From assembly GCA_004552515.1 (NCBI GenBank), contig SFOF01000065.1, forward strand, positions 1 through 10,134: a stretch of 10,134 nucleotides of DNA, in the 5' to 3' direction. The notes beneath the pieces are model-generated. The model worked only from the letters and a program-made list of their open reading frames with translations, did no database searches and was not told the origin of the DNA. Position 1 is the stretch's first letter, and each line of letters opens with the position of its first letter. This stretch comes from Clostridiales bacterium (GTDB lineage Bacteria > Bacillota > Clostridia > Christensenellales > Aristaeellaceae). Shown in pieces: positions 1 through 6,395 of this stretch. The translations under genes and the position numbers were made by a program.

Positions 1-36
1 GAAAACGAAGTGAGAAGATGTTATGTGATAAGAAAA

Positions 37-63
37 CCCCCGAAACCTCAATGATTTCGGGGG
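37..63 (-). terminator. Rho-independent terminator of tRNA-Lys
   Basis: A perfect 9-bp stem pairs 37-45 (CCCCCGAAA) with 55-63 (TTTCGGGGG) around a 9-base loop. Read on the minus strand it is followed by TTTTC (complement of 32-36), a short U-tract. It lies 10 bases downstream of the tRNA 3' end, so it most likely ends the tRNA transcript. The plus-strand reading has no U-tract. Confidence 0.85.
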
Positions 64-72
64 CTTTCGATA

Positions 73-145
73 TGACCCATCGGGGATTCGAACCCCGGAC
101 ACCCTGATTAAAAGTCAGGTGCTCTACCGACTGAGCTAATGGATC
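73..145 (-). tRNA. tRNA-Lys (anticodon UUU)
   Basis: Reverse-complement reading gives a complete 73-nt cloverleaf. The acceptor stem GATCCAT pairs with ATGGGTC (one G-U pair), with discriminator A at position 73. The D arm is TAGCTC..GAGC. The anticodon stem is CCTGA/TCAGG with loop CTTTTAA, giving anticodon TTT. The T arm is CGGGG-TTCGAAT-CCCCG. The 3' CCA is not encoded: the next bases on the minus strand are TATC, so CCA must be added after transcription. It is flanked by its own promoter and terminator, so it appears to be a single-gene transcription unit. Confidence 0.97.
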
Positions 146-163
146 ATTTGAGCAACATATTTT

Positions 164-191
164 ATTATATACGATGACTGCCAAAAGTCAA
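164..191 (-). promoter_or_regulatory. Sigma-A promoter of tRNA-Lys
   Basis: On the minus strand there is TTGACT (complement of 186-191), a 16-bp spacer, then a perfect TATAAT (complement of 164-169). Transcription would begin near 157, about 12 bases before the mature tRNA 5' end at 145. The strong hexamers suit a stable-RNA gene. Confidence 0.85.
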
Positions 192-336
192 GCGATTTTG
201 AAAATATTAACATCGCGCGCGGCTCGTATGCCTTTGAAAGGGACTGAAATGAATGGCCGTCAGAACGTCGCGTCTTATCCCCGGGTGGCGTTAAAGCCGC
301 GGCCTTCCGCCGTATTGACTCCCGAAATATGAAGAA

Positions 337-371
337 ACGGACGCCTCGCCCATGCGGTGCGGGACGTCCGT
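337..371 (-). terminator. Probable glyA terminator
   Basis: Inverted repeat ACGGACG (337-343) / CGTCCGT (365-371) encloses a GC-rich 21-base loop that can pair further (CGC/GCG). On the minus strand it lies 14 bases past the glyA stop and is followed by TTTCTTC, an interrupted U-tract. The rest of the 146-385 gap holds only the tRNA promoter; I see nothing else between about 192 and 336. Confidence 0.6.
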
Positions 372-385
372 CTATACTGCCTTGC

Positions 386-1615
386 TTACTTGATCTCGGC
401 CAGTATCGCGGCGGTTTCGGCCTTGATGCTCTCGATGAAGGCCTCGTCGAAGCGCTTTTCCTGCAGCGCTTTGACCACCTTGTCGATGACGCGCGCCGTG
501 GCGATGAAGCCCTCCGCCGTCATGCCCTTCGTGGTCATGGCCGCCGTGCCGATGCGCACGCCCGAGGTCACCTGCGGCGAGCGCTGCTCGTTGGGCACGC
601 AGTTCTTGTTCAGCGTGATGTTGCACTCGTCCAGCGCGTTTTGCAGCGCCTTGCCGGTCACGCCCTGACGGGTCAGATCGACCAGGAACAGGTGGTTGTC
701 CGTGCCGCCGGTCACCAAGTCGTAGCCCAGACGGACGAATTCGTCGGCCATCGCCTTGCAGTTGACGATGATCTTCTTCGCATACTCGTGGAAGGCAGGC
801 TGGCTGTCTTCGATCGCGGCGACGGCCTTGGCGGCGATGACGTGCTCCAGCGGGCCGCCCTGCGAGCCGGGGAAAACGGCGCTGTCGATCTTTTTCGCCA
901 GCTCCGGCTTGCAGAAAATCAGGCCGCCGCGCGGGCCGCGCAGCGTCTTGTGCGTGGTGGTGGTGATGATGTCGCAGCCGGCCTCGAACGGCGAGGGATG
1001 GCAGCCCGCCGCCACAAGGCCCGCGATGTGCGCCATATCCACCATCAGATACGCGCCCACCTCGTCGGCAATGCGGCGGAAGGCGGCAAAGTCTATGACG
1101 CGGGGATATGCGCTCGCGCCGGTGAGGATCAGCTTGGGATGGCAGGCGAGCGCCTTTTCGCGCACGTCGTTCATGTCGATATAGCCGTTGTCGTCGGTGC
1201 TGTAGAACACCATGTCGTACAGCTTGCCGGAGAAGTTGACGGGCGAGCCGTGCGTCAGGTGCGCGCCGTTGTCCAGGCTCATGGAGAGGATGGTGTCGCC
1301 CGGCTGCAAAATGGCGGCGTAGGCGGCAAAGTTGGCCTGACTGCCGCTGTGGGGCTGGACGTTGACGTGATAATCGGTGTTGAACACCTTTTTCCACTGG
1401 TCGCGGCAGAGGTTTTCGATCTGGTCGACCACATGGCAGCCGCCGTAATAGCGCTTGCCCGGATAGCCCTCCGCGTATTTGTTGGTCAGGCAGGAGCCGG
1501 TCGCCTTCAGCACGTCCTCGCTGACAAAGTTTTCAGACGCGATCAGCTCGATGGTCTGAGACTGGCGCTCCTGTTCAAGACGGATCAAATCAAAGACTTT
1601 CTGAACTTCGCTCAT
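386..1615 (-). CDS. glyA: Serine hydroxymethyltransferase
   Basis: A 409-residue cytosolic PLP enzyme that interconverts serine plus tetrahydrofolate with glycine plus 5,10-methylene-tetrahydrofolate, the main source of one-carbon units for purine and thymidylate synthesis. Family landmarks seen: IELIASENF near residues 22-30, NKYAEGYPGKRYYGG at 45-59, VNVQPHSGSQAN at 84-95, VDMAHIAGL at 192-200, and the PLP-lysine motif TTTTHKTLRGPRGG with the Schiff-base lysine at K223. The length is close to the usual 410-420, so the gene is intact. Start: ATG at 1615 with a GGGG purine stretch about 11 bases upstream, a somewhat long spacing. It is transcribed away from the PurBox-like sites at 1764-1881; glyA belongs to the PurR regulon in Bacillus subtilis, so purine-linked control is plausible. 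A long antisense frame over this gene is a GC-rich shadow. Confidence 0.97.
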   Translation of the reverse strand: MSEVQKVFDLIRLEQERQSQTIELIASENFVSEDVLKATGSCLTNKYAEGYPGKRYYGGCHVVDQIENLCRDQWKKVFNTDYHVNVQPHSGSQANFAAYAAILQPGDTILSMSLDNGAHLTHGSPVNFSGKLYDMVFYSTDDNGYIDMNDVREKALACHPKLILTGASAYPRVIDFAAFRRIADEVGAYLMVDMAHIAGLVAAGCHPSPFEAGCDIITTTTHKTLRGPRGGLIFCKPELAKKIDSAVFPGSQGGPLEHVIAAKAVAAIEDSQPAFHEYAKKIIVNCKAMADEFVRLGYDLVTGGTDNHLFLVDLTRQGVTGKALQNALDECNITLNKNCVPNEQRSPQVTSGVRIGTAAMTTKGMTAEGFIATARVIDKVVKALQEKRFDEAFIESIKAETAAILAEIK

Positions 1616-1665
1616 TGCGGCAGTATCCCCTTTCAGTGTCGTGTGTTATCAGCCGACATATATGC

Positions 1666-1694
1666 AGTATATCAGAGCGGATCGCATCTGCGAT
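1666..1694 (-). promoter_or_regulatory. Possible glyA promoter with overlapping inverted repeat
   Basis: The minus strand reads TGA-TATACT (-10 at the complement of 1666-1671), an extended -10 element, about 50 bases before the glyA ATG. No good -35 is visible. The place where it would lie is occupied by the inverted repeat ATCGCA-TC-TGCGAT (1681-1694), which could be an operator. Both points are inference from pattern only. Confidence 0.4.
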
Positions 1695-1716
1695 GAAAGC
1701 GGCATTGACTTCCTGT

Positions 1717-1735
1717 AAAAAAGCCGGCCTTTTTT
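1717..1735. terminator. Weak A/T-flanked hairpin, possible bidirectional terminator
   Basis: AAAAAAG (1717-1723) and CTTTTTT (1729-1735) can pair around CCGGC, and each strand ends in a run of T. The stem is mostly A-T and only 7 bp, so a role in ending the araC transcript (stop at 1883, about 150 bases upstream on the minus strand) is tentative. Confidence 0.3.
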
Positions 1736-1763
1736 GCGGCGGCAGCGCTTTTTGTGTTAAGAT

Positions 1764-1881
1764 GATTCCGAACAATCGCGTAAACGGATAAACGGGGCGT
1801 ACCGATAATCCGAACATTGCGCTGCATTTTGTGCAAAAATGAGTGGATTCACGCTCGAAACACGGACGATTTCCGAACAAC
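1764..1881 (+). promoter_or_regulatory. Three PurBox-like repeats upstream of glyA
   Basis: Three 13-mers match the Gram-positive PurR box AWWWCCGAACWWT at 12 of 13 positions each: 1764-1776 (GATTCCGAACAAT), 1806-1818 (TAATCCGAACATT) and 1869-1881 (ATTTCCGAACAAC). All are in the same orientation, and their CCGAAC cores start 42 and 63 bp apart. They lie 150-265 bp upstream of glyA, a known PurR target in Bacillus. The third ends immediately before the araC stop codon. The distance to glyA is long and the boxes are direct rather than the inverted pair typical of Bacillus, so function is inferred. Confidence 0.55.
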
Positions 1882-1882
1882 G

Positions 1883-2773
1883 CTATTTTCGCACGCTCTT
1901 CAGATAGCCCGTCGGCGTGACGCCCAGAAGTGCCCGAAACTGCCTTGAGAACGCGTTGACGCTCGAATAGCCCAGCTTTTCGGCGGTCTGCGTGACGTTG
2001 TAGCGCCCCTCGCGCAGCAGGCGGCGCGCTTCCTCCAGCCGGAGCCGTCGGTAATACTCCATTACGCCCATACCGTTCACGCGTCGGAACGCGCTCTTGA
2101 GCGCCGTCGCGCACAGACCGGAATGGCGGCAGAGCGCCTCGAACGTCAGGCTGCCGTCCGGGTGCTCGCGCATGAGGGCGGCCAGACGCAGCGTGAGCGC
2201 GGCCGCGTCCTCCTCGCCGGTCAGCGGCTGAGGCGCGCTTTTGAGGGCGTTCGTCCGCGTCTGCGCGTGGGAATCGCCGCGCACGAGCAGTATGAGAAGC
2301 TGCGTGAGGTACGTCTCGATCAGCTGGCAGGCGGCGAAGGGCGTGCCCTCCAGCGGAACCAGCCGGTGCTGATCGGAAATGTCCAGCACCGGCCCGAAGC
2401 AGGCCTCGCCCTCCTGAATGATCTGCCGCAGGAGCGTCTTTTCGGGCGCGGAAACCGGCAGCACGCGGTGGGCGAGGGGACGCAGCGGCGAGAGCGCGCC
2501 GTCGAAGGACAGCACCATGATGTTCGGCCCGGTCGCTCCGGCGAGGATCGTGTGAAACTCGCCCGGCCTGTGGAAGAACACCTGCCCCTCGCGCAGCCGT
2601 ACGATTTCCTCGCCCGCGCCGATGTCGGCTTCGCCCCGGTCGATATACACCATCTCCCAGAAATCGTGCGATTCACCGGGGAAGATATAGCCCGCGGCGA
2701 ACTGAAAGTAATGCAGACTGTACAGCCGCCCGACGCGCAGCGGCCGCTCGATTTTCAGCGGTTCGTAATTCAC
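1883..2773 (-). CDS. AraC-family transcriptional regulator (cupin sensor)
   Basis: A 296-residue DNA-binding protein of the AraC/XylS family. The N-terminal half carries a cupin-like ligand-sensing domain (about 28-95; HDFWEMVYI at 36-44, GQVFFHRPGEFHTI at 63-76). The C-terminal 100 residues form the double helix-turn-helix: first HTH around 208-232, second around 258-282 with the signature LGYSSVNAFSRQFRALLGVTPTGYL (residues 267-291). Start: GTG at 2773, read as Met, with GGAG 10 bases upstream; an in-frame stop lies just above it, so no longer start is possible. It is divergent from the sugar operon starting at 2972, the usual arrangement for a local activator, so a carbohydrate ligand is likely but not shown. 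No clear terminator separates it from glyA. Confidence 0.93.
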   Translation of the reverse strand: MNYEPLKIERPLRVGRLYSLHYFQFAAGYIFPGESHDFWEMVYIDRGEADIGAGEEIVRLREGQVFFHRPGEFHTILAGATGPNIMVLSFDGALSPLRPLAHRVLPVSAPEKTLLRQIIQEGEACFGPVLDISDQHRLVPLEGTPFAACQLIETYLTQLLILLVRGDSHAQTRTNALKSAPQPLTGEEDAAALTLRLAALMREHPDGSLTFEALCRHSGLCATALKSAFRRVNGMGVMEYYRRLRLEEARRLLREGRYNVTQTAEKLGYSSVNAFSRQFRALLGVTPTGYLKSVRK

Positions 2774-2790
2774 GCTTTTGTATCTCCGTT

Positions 2791-2796
2791 ATTATA
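2791..2796 (-). promoter_or_regulatory. Perfect -10 hexamer before the AraC gene
   Basis: The minus strand reads TATAAT (complement of 2791-2796) without a recognisable -35 at the usual distance. It lies only 2-5 bases above the GGAG ribosome site (complement of 2785-2788), so a transcript starting 6-7 bases downstream would begin inside or after the Shine-Dalgarno. Either this promoter gives a very short leader or the true promoter is further upstream. Confidence 0.4.
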
Positions 2797-2842
2797 GTAT
2801 GAAGCGCGTTGCGGCGCTCCCTTTTCATTTTAGCCGATTCGA

Positions 2843-2857
2843 ACTTGAAAGGCAAGT
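2843..2857. promoter_or_regulatory. Inverted repeat in the divergent promoter region, possible operator
   Basis: ACTTG-N5-CAAGT is a perfect 5-bp inverted repeat in the 198-bp gap between the AraC gene and the sugar operon, some 65 bp upstream of the operon's -10. Position suits a regulator site. AraC-family proteins usually bind direct repeats, so another regulator, or chance, is possible. Confidence 0.3.
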
Positions 2858-2919
2858 AAAATCGCGCCCAAAATGATAAAAAAGCCGTCCAAATTGCTCA
2901 TGCAAAGCGCGTCGCGGTC

Positions 2920-2928
2920 TGCTATAAT
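2920..2928 (+). promoter_or_regulatory. Extended -10 promoter of the sugar operon
   Basis: TGC-TATAAT, with a perfect -10 at 2923-2928 and the TGn extension at 2920-2922. The -35 region (ATGCAA at 2900-2905, 17-bp spacer) is poor, which fits a promoter that needs an activator such as the divergent AraC protein. The predicted start is near 2935, giving a leader of about 37 bases. Confidence 0.7.
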
Positions 2929-2971
2929 AGAGCCATGGGGTCAAAAGACGCTCAAAGGAGGAAACCGATTC

Positions 2972-3808
2972 ATGAAAAAGGGCATTAATGTCTGGTCTTT
3001 TCCCGCCGGTATGTCCGCCGAGGATTGTATGCGCCTGGCCGCCAAGACCGGCTATGACAGCATCGAGCTGTCGCTGGACGCCGAGGGCCCGCTGAGCCTG
3101 AAAAGCAGCGACGAAGAGATTGCCCGTTTCCGCACGCTGGCGGATGAACTGGGGATCGAGATCAGCTCGCTGGCCAGCGGCCTTTACTGGGGTACGCCCC
3201 TGACGCACGACGATCCCGCCGTCCGCGAGCAGGCCAAGGCCACCGTGCGCTTCCAGCTTCATGCCGCCAGGGTGCTGGGCTGCGGCGCGATACTGGTCGT
3301 GCCCGGCTGCGTGGGCGCGGATTTCATTCCGGATTGCCCGGTCGTGCCTTACGACGTGGCCTATGACCGCGCGCTCGAGGCCTGCAGGGAGCTGGCCAAG
3401 GACGCCGAGGAGGCCGGCGTGGTCATTGCGCTGGAGAACGTCTGGAACAAATTCCTGCTCTCCCCGCTGGAGACGCGCGATTTTATCGACAAGATCGGCT
3501 CCGACTACGTCAAGGTGTATTTCGACATCGGCAACGTGCTGGTGACCGGCTATCCCGAGCACTGGGTGAAGATACTGGGCGAGCGCATCGCCCGCGTCCA
3601 CGTCAAGGACTTCCGCACGATCGTGGGCAACATCAACGGCTTCGTCGACCTGCTGGGCGGCGACGCGAATTTCCCGGCCGTCATGAAGGAGCTGCGAGCC
3701 TGCGGCTACGACGGCTATCTGACCGCCGAGATGAACGGCTTCCCCTGCGCGACCGACGCTGTGGTCGTGCGCACGCTGGACGCGCTTGGGCGCATCGTCG
3801 AATGCTGA
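2972..3808 (+). CDS. Sugar phosphate isomerase/epimerase (xylose isomerase-like TIM barrel)
   Basis: A 278-residue protein of the xylose-isomerase-like TIM-barrel superfamily (AP endonuclease 2 fold), which includes D-tagatose 3-epimerase, L-ribulose-5-phosphate 3-epimerase and hexulose-6-phosphate isomerase. The four metal ligands of the epimerase group are recognisable: E155 (IALENVWN), D185 (YFDIGN), H210 (RVHVKD) and E253 (TAEMNG), spaced almost as in D-tagatose 3-epimerase (E152, D185, H211, E246 as I recall). The start is ATG 2972, with AAAGGAGG 10 bases upstream; an upstream extension to 2873 is open but would include the promoter and is rejected. First gene of the operon. The exact substrate is unknown; beside a Gfo/Idh/MocA dehydrogenase, a keto-sugar isomerase or a lyase acting on a 3-keto-glycoside are both possible. 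Confidence 0.9.
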   Translation: MKKGINVWSFPAGMSAEDCMRLAAKTGYDSIELSLDAEGPLSLKSSDEEIARFRTLADELGIEISSLASGLYWGTPLTHDDPAVREQAKATVRFQLHAARVLGCGAILVVPGCVGADFIPDCPVVPYDVAYDRALEACRELAKDAEEAGVVIALENVWNKFLLSPLETRDFIDKIGSDYVKVYFDIGNVLVTGYPEHWVKILGERIARVHVKDFRTIVGNINGFVDLLGGDANFPAVMKELRACGYDGYLTAEMNGFPCATDAVVVRTLDALGRIVEC

Positions 3809-3824
3809 AGGCGGAGAGCCGGCC

Positions 3825-3853
3825 GGGCGCGGGGGCATGAAGAAGCCGCGCCC
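3825..3853 (+). other. Intercistronic GC-rich hairpin
   Basis: GGGCGCGG (3825-3832) pairs perfectly with CCGCGCCC (3846-3853) around a 13-base loop, 16 bases after the isomerase stop. No U-tract follows, so it is more likely an RNA stability or partial-attenuation element than a full terminator. The palindrome CCCGCGGG near 3873 could compete for pairing. The remainder of the 122-bp gap up to the ribosome site at 3916 shows nothing else. Confidence 0.55.
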
Positions 3854-3930
3854 GATGAATGCGTGATCAAACGCCCGCGGGACTGAAGGCCTGCGGACAG
3901 CACAGACACTGGAAAAAAGGAGTTGTTATT

Positions 3931-4965
3931 ATGTTGAAGGTTGGTCTGGTCGGTATCGGATTCATGGGTCACGGTCATCTGGATCAGTATCTGCGCCTGA
4001 TGAAGGAGGGCGCGCCGGTCAAGCTGGTCGCGCTGTGCGACGTGGACGACAAGAAGTTCCACGAGCAGTTCACCGGCGGCAACATGGGCGATCTGGGCAA
4101 GGCTCAGTATGATTTCTCCCAGTTCCATCTCTATCATGATTTCGACGAGATGCTCAAGAACGAGGAACTGGATTACGTTGACATCGCGCTGCCCACCTAT
4201 CTGCACTGCTATTATACTTGCAAGGCGCTGAACGCCGGCCATCACGTGCTGTGCGAGAAGCCCATGGCCATCAATCCCACCCAGTGCCGCATGATGATCG
4301 ACGCGGCGAAGAAGAACAATAAAAAGCTCATGATCGCCCAGTGCCTGCGCTTCTGGCCGGCCTATGAGACGCTCAAGCATTACGTCGATTCCGGCGAGTT
4401 CGGCAAGCCCGTCTTCTGCTATTTCTATCGCGGCGGCGGCTGGCCCAAGTGGTCTTTCCAGGATTGGCTGCTCGACGAGAACCGCTCCGGCGGCTGCCTG
4501 CTGGATCAGCACGTCCATGACGTCGATATGGTCAACTGGCTCTTCGGCATGCCCGAGGCCGTGTCCACGCTGGGCCGCAACGTCAATCCGGGCGGCGGCT
4601 TCGACGCGGTGACGACGCAGTATCGCTATGACGGCTTCATCGTCAACACTGCCGACGACTGGTCGATCAACAGCCCCGAATTCCCCTTCAAGATGACCTA
4701 TCGCGCCAATTTCGAAAAGGGCGCGGTTGTGTTCGAGGATGGCGCGACCACCGTCTATCCGGTGGACGGCAAGGCGTTCAAGGCCGACGACTGCGGCGGC
4801 GACGACGGCTACTACCGCGAGGTGAAGTATTTCATCGACGCGATCCTGAACGACAAGCCCATCGAGACGGCCGACAACGAATCCACCTACCGCACCATCT
4901 GCCTGGCCACCGCCGAGCGCAATTCCGCGCTGAAGAACGGCGAGTGGACGGCCGTCGAGTGCTGA
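3931..4965 (+). CDS. Gfo/Idh/MocA family oxidoreductase
   Basis: A 344-residue NAD(P)-dependent sugar dehydrogenase-type protein. An N-terminal Rossmann domain has GIGFMGHGH (8-16) and D37 at the end of the second strand (CDVDD), which favours NAD over NADP. The family motif EKP is at 109-111, with K110 the usual catalytic lysine. The C-terminal alpha/beta domain holds the DxxxH pair D192/H196 (LLDQHVHDVDMVNWLFG). The start is ATG 3931, with AAAGGAG 8 bases upstream; a longer open frame from 3859 lacks a ribosome site. Family members oxidise or reduce a ring hydroxyl of sugars or inositols; the substrate cannot be read from sequence. It is followed after 31 bp by the GH109 gene, which has the same fold, so the two are surely co-transcribed. 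Confidence 0.93.
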   Translation: MLKVGLVGIGFMGHGHLDQYLRLMKEGAPVKLVALCDVDDKKFHEQFTGGNMGDLGKAQYDFSQFHLYHDFDEMLKNEELDYVDIALPTYLHCYYTCKALNAGHHVLCEKPMAINPTQCRMMIDAAKKNNKKLMIAQCLRFWPAYETLKHYVDSGEFGKPVFCYFYRGGGWPKWSFQDWLLDENRSGGCLLDQHVHDVDMVNWLFGMPEAVSTLGRNVNPGGGFDAVTTQYRYDGFIVNTADDWSINSPEFPFKMTYRANFEKGAVVFEDGATTVYPVDGKAFKADDCGGDDGYYREVKYFIDAILNDKPIETADNESTYRTICLATAERNSALKNGEWTAVEC

Positions 4966-4996
4966 GGGACGCAACATAAGTTGGAGGACAAACGCT

Positions 4997-6250
4997 ATGA
5001 AAATGGGTGAAGCGGGACGCACGATCTACCTGGCCATCATCGGCCTGGGCGGACGCGGCTGCGGTCAGATGAAAACGCTGCTCCAGATGCCTGACGTGAA
5101 GGTGCGCGTGGTGTGCGACGTCTATCAGGACCGCATCGAGAACGCGCAGACCATCGCCGAGGAAATGCAGGGCTTTAAGCCGGACGGCGATACCGATTAT
5201 AAGCGCGTCGTTGCGCGCGGCGATATCGACGCCTGCGTGGTCATGACCAGCTGGACGACGCACATCGCCATCTGCATCGCCGCCATGAAGGCCGGAAAGC
5301 GCGTGGCCATGGAGGTCGGCGGCGCCGGCTCGGTGGAAGAGTGCTGGCGCATGGTGCGCACCAGCGAGGAAACCGGAATCCCCTGCATGCTGCTGGAAAA
5401 CTGCTGCTACAACAGCCGCGAAATGGCGCTGCTCAACATGGTGCGTCAGGGCGTGTTCGGCGAGGTGACCCACTGCCAGGGCGGCTATGAGCACGACCTG
5501 CGCGATGAAATCGGCTGGGGCGACGTGCGCCGCCACTACCGTCAGGATAACTTCCTGAACAGAAACGGCGAGCTGTATCCCACTCACGAGCTTGGCCCGA
5601 TCGCCAAGTATCTGAACATCAACCGCGGCAACCGCATGGTGTCGCTGGTCAGCATGGCGTCGAAGAGCGCCGGCCTGAAAGAGTGGTTTAAGAACAACCG
5701 CCCCGGCGACGAGGTGACGAATAAGCCTGTCCACGAGGGCGACGTCGTGACCACGCTCATCAAGTGCGCGAATGGCGAAACCATCGTCCTGACGCACGAC
5801 TGCACCACGCCGCGCCCGTATTCCCGCGGCGGCCGCATCCAGGGCTCCAAGGGCATCTGGATGGAGGACAATCAGTCGATCTATCTGGAGGGTGGCCTGT
5901 CCGACGCGATGGACGAAAACAGCGCGCCGATCGAGCCGCACACCTGGGTGAGCGAGGAGAGCTATCTTAAAAAGTATCAGCATCCGCTGTGGAAGGAATA
6001 TGAAGAGTTCGGCCTGCGCGGCGGACACGGCGGCATGGACTATCTGGTGCTGCGCGCGTTCGTCGAGAGCGTGCAGAACGGCACCAATCCGCCCATCGAC
6101 GTGTACGACGCGGCCTCCTGGCTGAGCATCACGGCGCTGAGCGAGATGTCGATCGCGACGGGCAGCGCGCCCGTGGCCATTCCGGACTTCACCGACGGCG
6201 AGTGGATCCACCGCCACGGCGAGGCCGACGGCCGTTACGCGCTGGACTAA
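4997..6250 (+). CDS. GH109 family NAD-dependent glycosidase (alpha-N-acetylgalactosaminidase type)
   Basis: A 417-residue protein with a Gfo/Idh/MocA-like Rossmann fold (GLGGRG at 16-21, CDV at 40-42) but the motifs of glycoside hydrolase family 109: LENCCYNSREMALLNMVR (133-150), YPTHELGP (194-201), LNINRGNR (206-213), PRPYSRGGRIQGSKG (272-286) and RGGHGGMDYL (341-350). Y194/H197 correspond to the active-site Tyr/His pair described for the Elizabethkingia enzyme, as I recall. Family members cleave terminal alpha-GalNAc by NAD-assisted oxidation at C3, elimination and re-addition. There is no signal peptide, so it should act in the cytoplasm on imported glycans. Two positions differ from what I remember of the family: EVGG (106-109) where EVP is common, and THELGP where THGLGP is common. 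Start ATG 4997 with GGAGG 9 bases upstream. Substrate specificity is uncertain. Confidence 0.88.
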   Translation: MKMGEAGRTIYLAIIGLGGRGCGQMKTLLQMPDVKVRVVCDVYQDRIENAQTIAEEMQGFKPDGDTDYKRVVARGDIDACVVMTSWTTHIAICIAAMKAGKRVAMEVGGAGSVEECWRMVRTSEETGIPCMLLENCCYNSREMALLNMVRQGVFGEVTHCQGGYEHDLRDEIGWGDVRRHYRQDNFLNRNGELYPTHELGPIAKYLNINRGNRMVSLVSMASKSAGLKEWFKNNRPGDEVTNKPVHEGDVVTTLIKCANGETIVLTHDCTTPRPYSRGGRIQGSKGIWMEDNQSIYLEGGLSDAMDENSAPIEPHTWVSEESYLKKYQHPLWKEYEEFGLRGGHGGMDYLVLRAFVESVQNGTNPPIDVYDAASWLSITALSEMSIATGSAPVAIPDFTDGEWIHRHGEADGRYALD

Positions 6251-6261
6251 AAAACGGCATA

Positions 6262-6299
6262 CGCGCGGCGTTTCCCGATAAAAGGGGGAGCGCCGCGCG
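6262..6299 (+). other. Long GC-rich hairpin after the GH109 gene
   Basis: CGCGCGGCG (6262-6270) pairs perfectly with CGCCGCGCG (6291-6299); TTTCCC (6271-6276) and GGGGAG (6285-6290) extend it with G-U pairs to about 15 bp around an 8-base loop. It follows the GH109 stop by 11 bases. Only a poor GTCTTCC follows, so it may be a partial terminator or a 3'-end stabiliser separating expression of GH109 from nagB. Confidence 0.6.
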
Positions 6300-6302
6300 G
6301 CA

Positions 6303-6351
6303 GCGTCTTCCTACATCAGAAACCATACCTGAAGAGACGCCTGGGCGCGTC
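6303..6351 (+). promoter_or_regulatory. nagB leader with two mutually exclusive hairpins
   Basis: GCGTCT (6303-6308) can pair with AGACGC (6335-6340), with an inner TCAG/CTGA stem (6316-6319/6329-6332). The same GACGC (6336-6340) can pair instead with GCGTC (6347-6351). These alternative structures sit in the 145-bp gap before nagB, ahead of its ribosome site AAGGAGG (6381-6387). No known riboswitch is recognised, and no clear promoter is seen, although TATATT at 6365-6370 could be a -10. Confidence 0.3.
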
Positions 6352-6395
6352 CTTCGGCGGTTTATATATTACAAGCCTTTAAGGAGGGTATTGTC

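Noticed and set aside
329..1696. Long plus-strand open frame (455 codons) opposite glyA
   Set aside because: Low-complexity Arg/Ala/Gly/Val-rich translation with no family motifs, and no ribosome site. glyA on the other strand is unmistakable; high GC removes stop codons from the antisense frame.
1826..1840. Near-palindrome TTTTGTGCAAAA as an operator
   Set aside because: Only 5 bp of symmetry in an A/T-rich stretch, with no link to a known site and no second copy in the window.
2873..2971. N-terminal extension of the isomerase frame to 2873
   Set aside because: The extra 33 codons cover the TATAAT promoter and have no ribosome site, while ATG 2972 has AAAGGAGG at proper spacing and starts the barrel's first strand.
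3715..6217. Two long minus-strand open frames opposite the dehydrogenase and GH109 genes
   Set aside because: His/Val/Ala-rich shadows of GC-rich coding sequence. They cross gene borders, lack start signals and conflict with two clear enzymes.
6288..6360. Possible glmS-type ribozyme before nagB (AGCGCC at 6288-6293 and TTCGGCGG at 6353-6360)
   Set aside because: The other conserved blocks of the ribozyme core (such as GAGG..GUUUAUCGA) are missing, AGCGCC is part of a simple hairpin, and the gene is a deaminase, not the glmS synthase.
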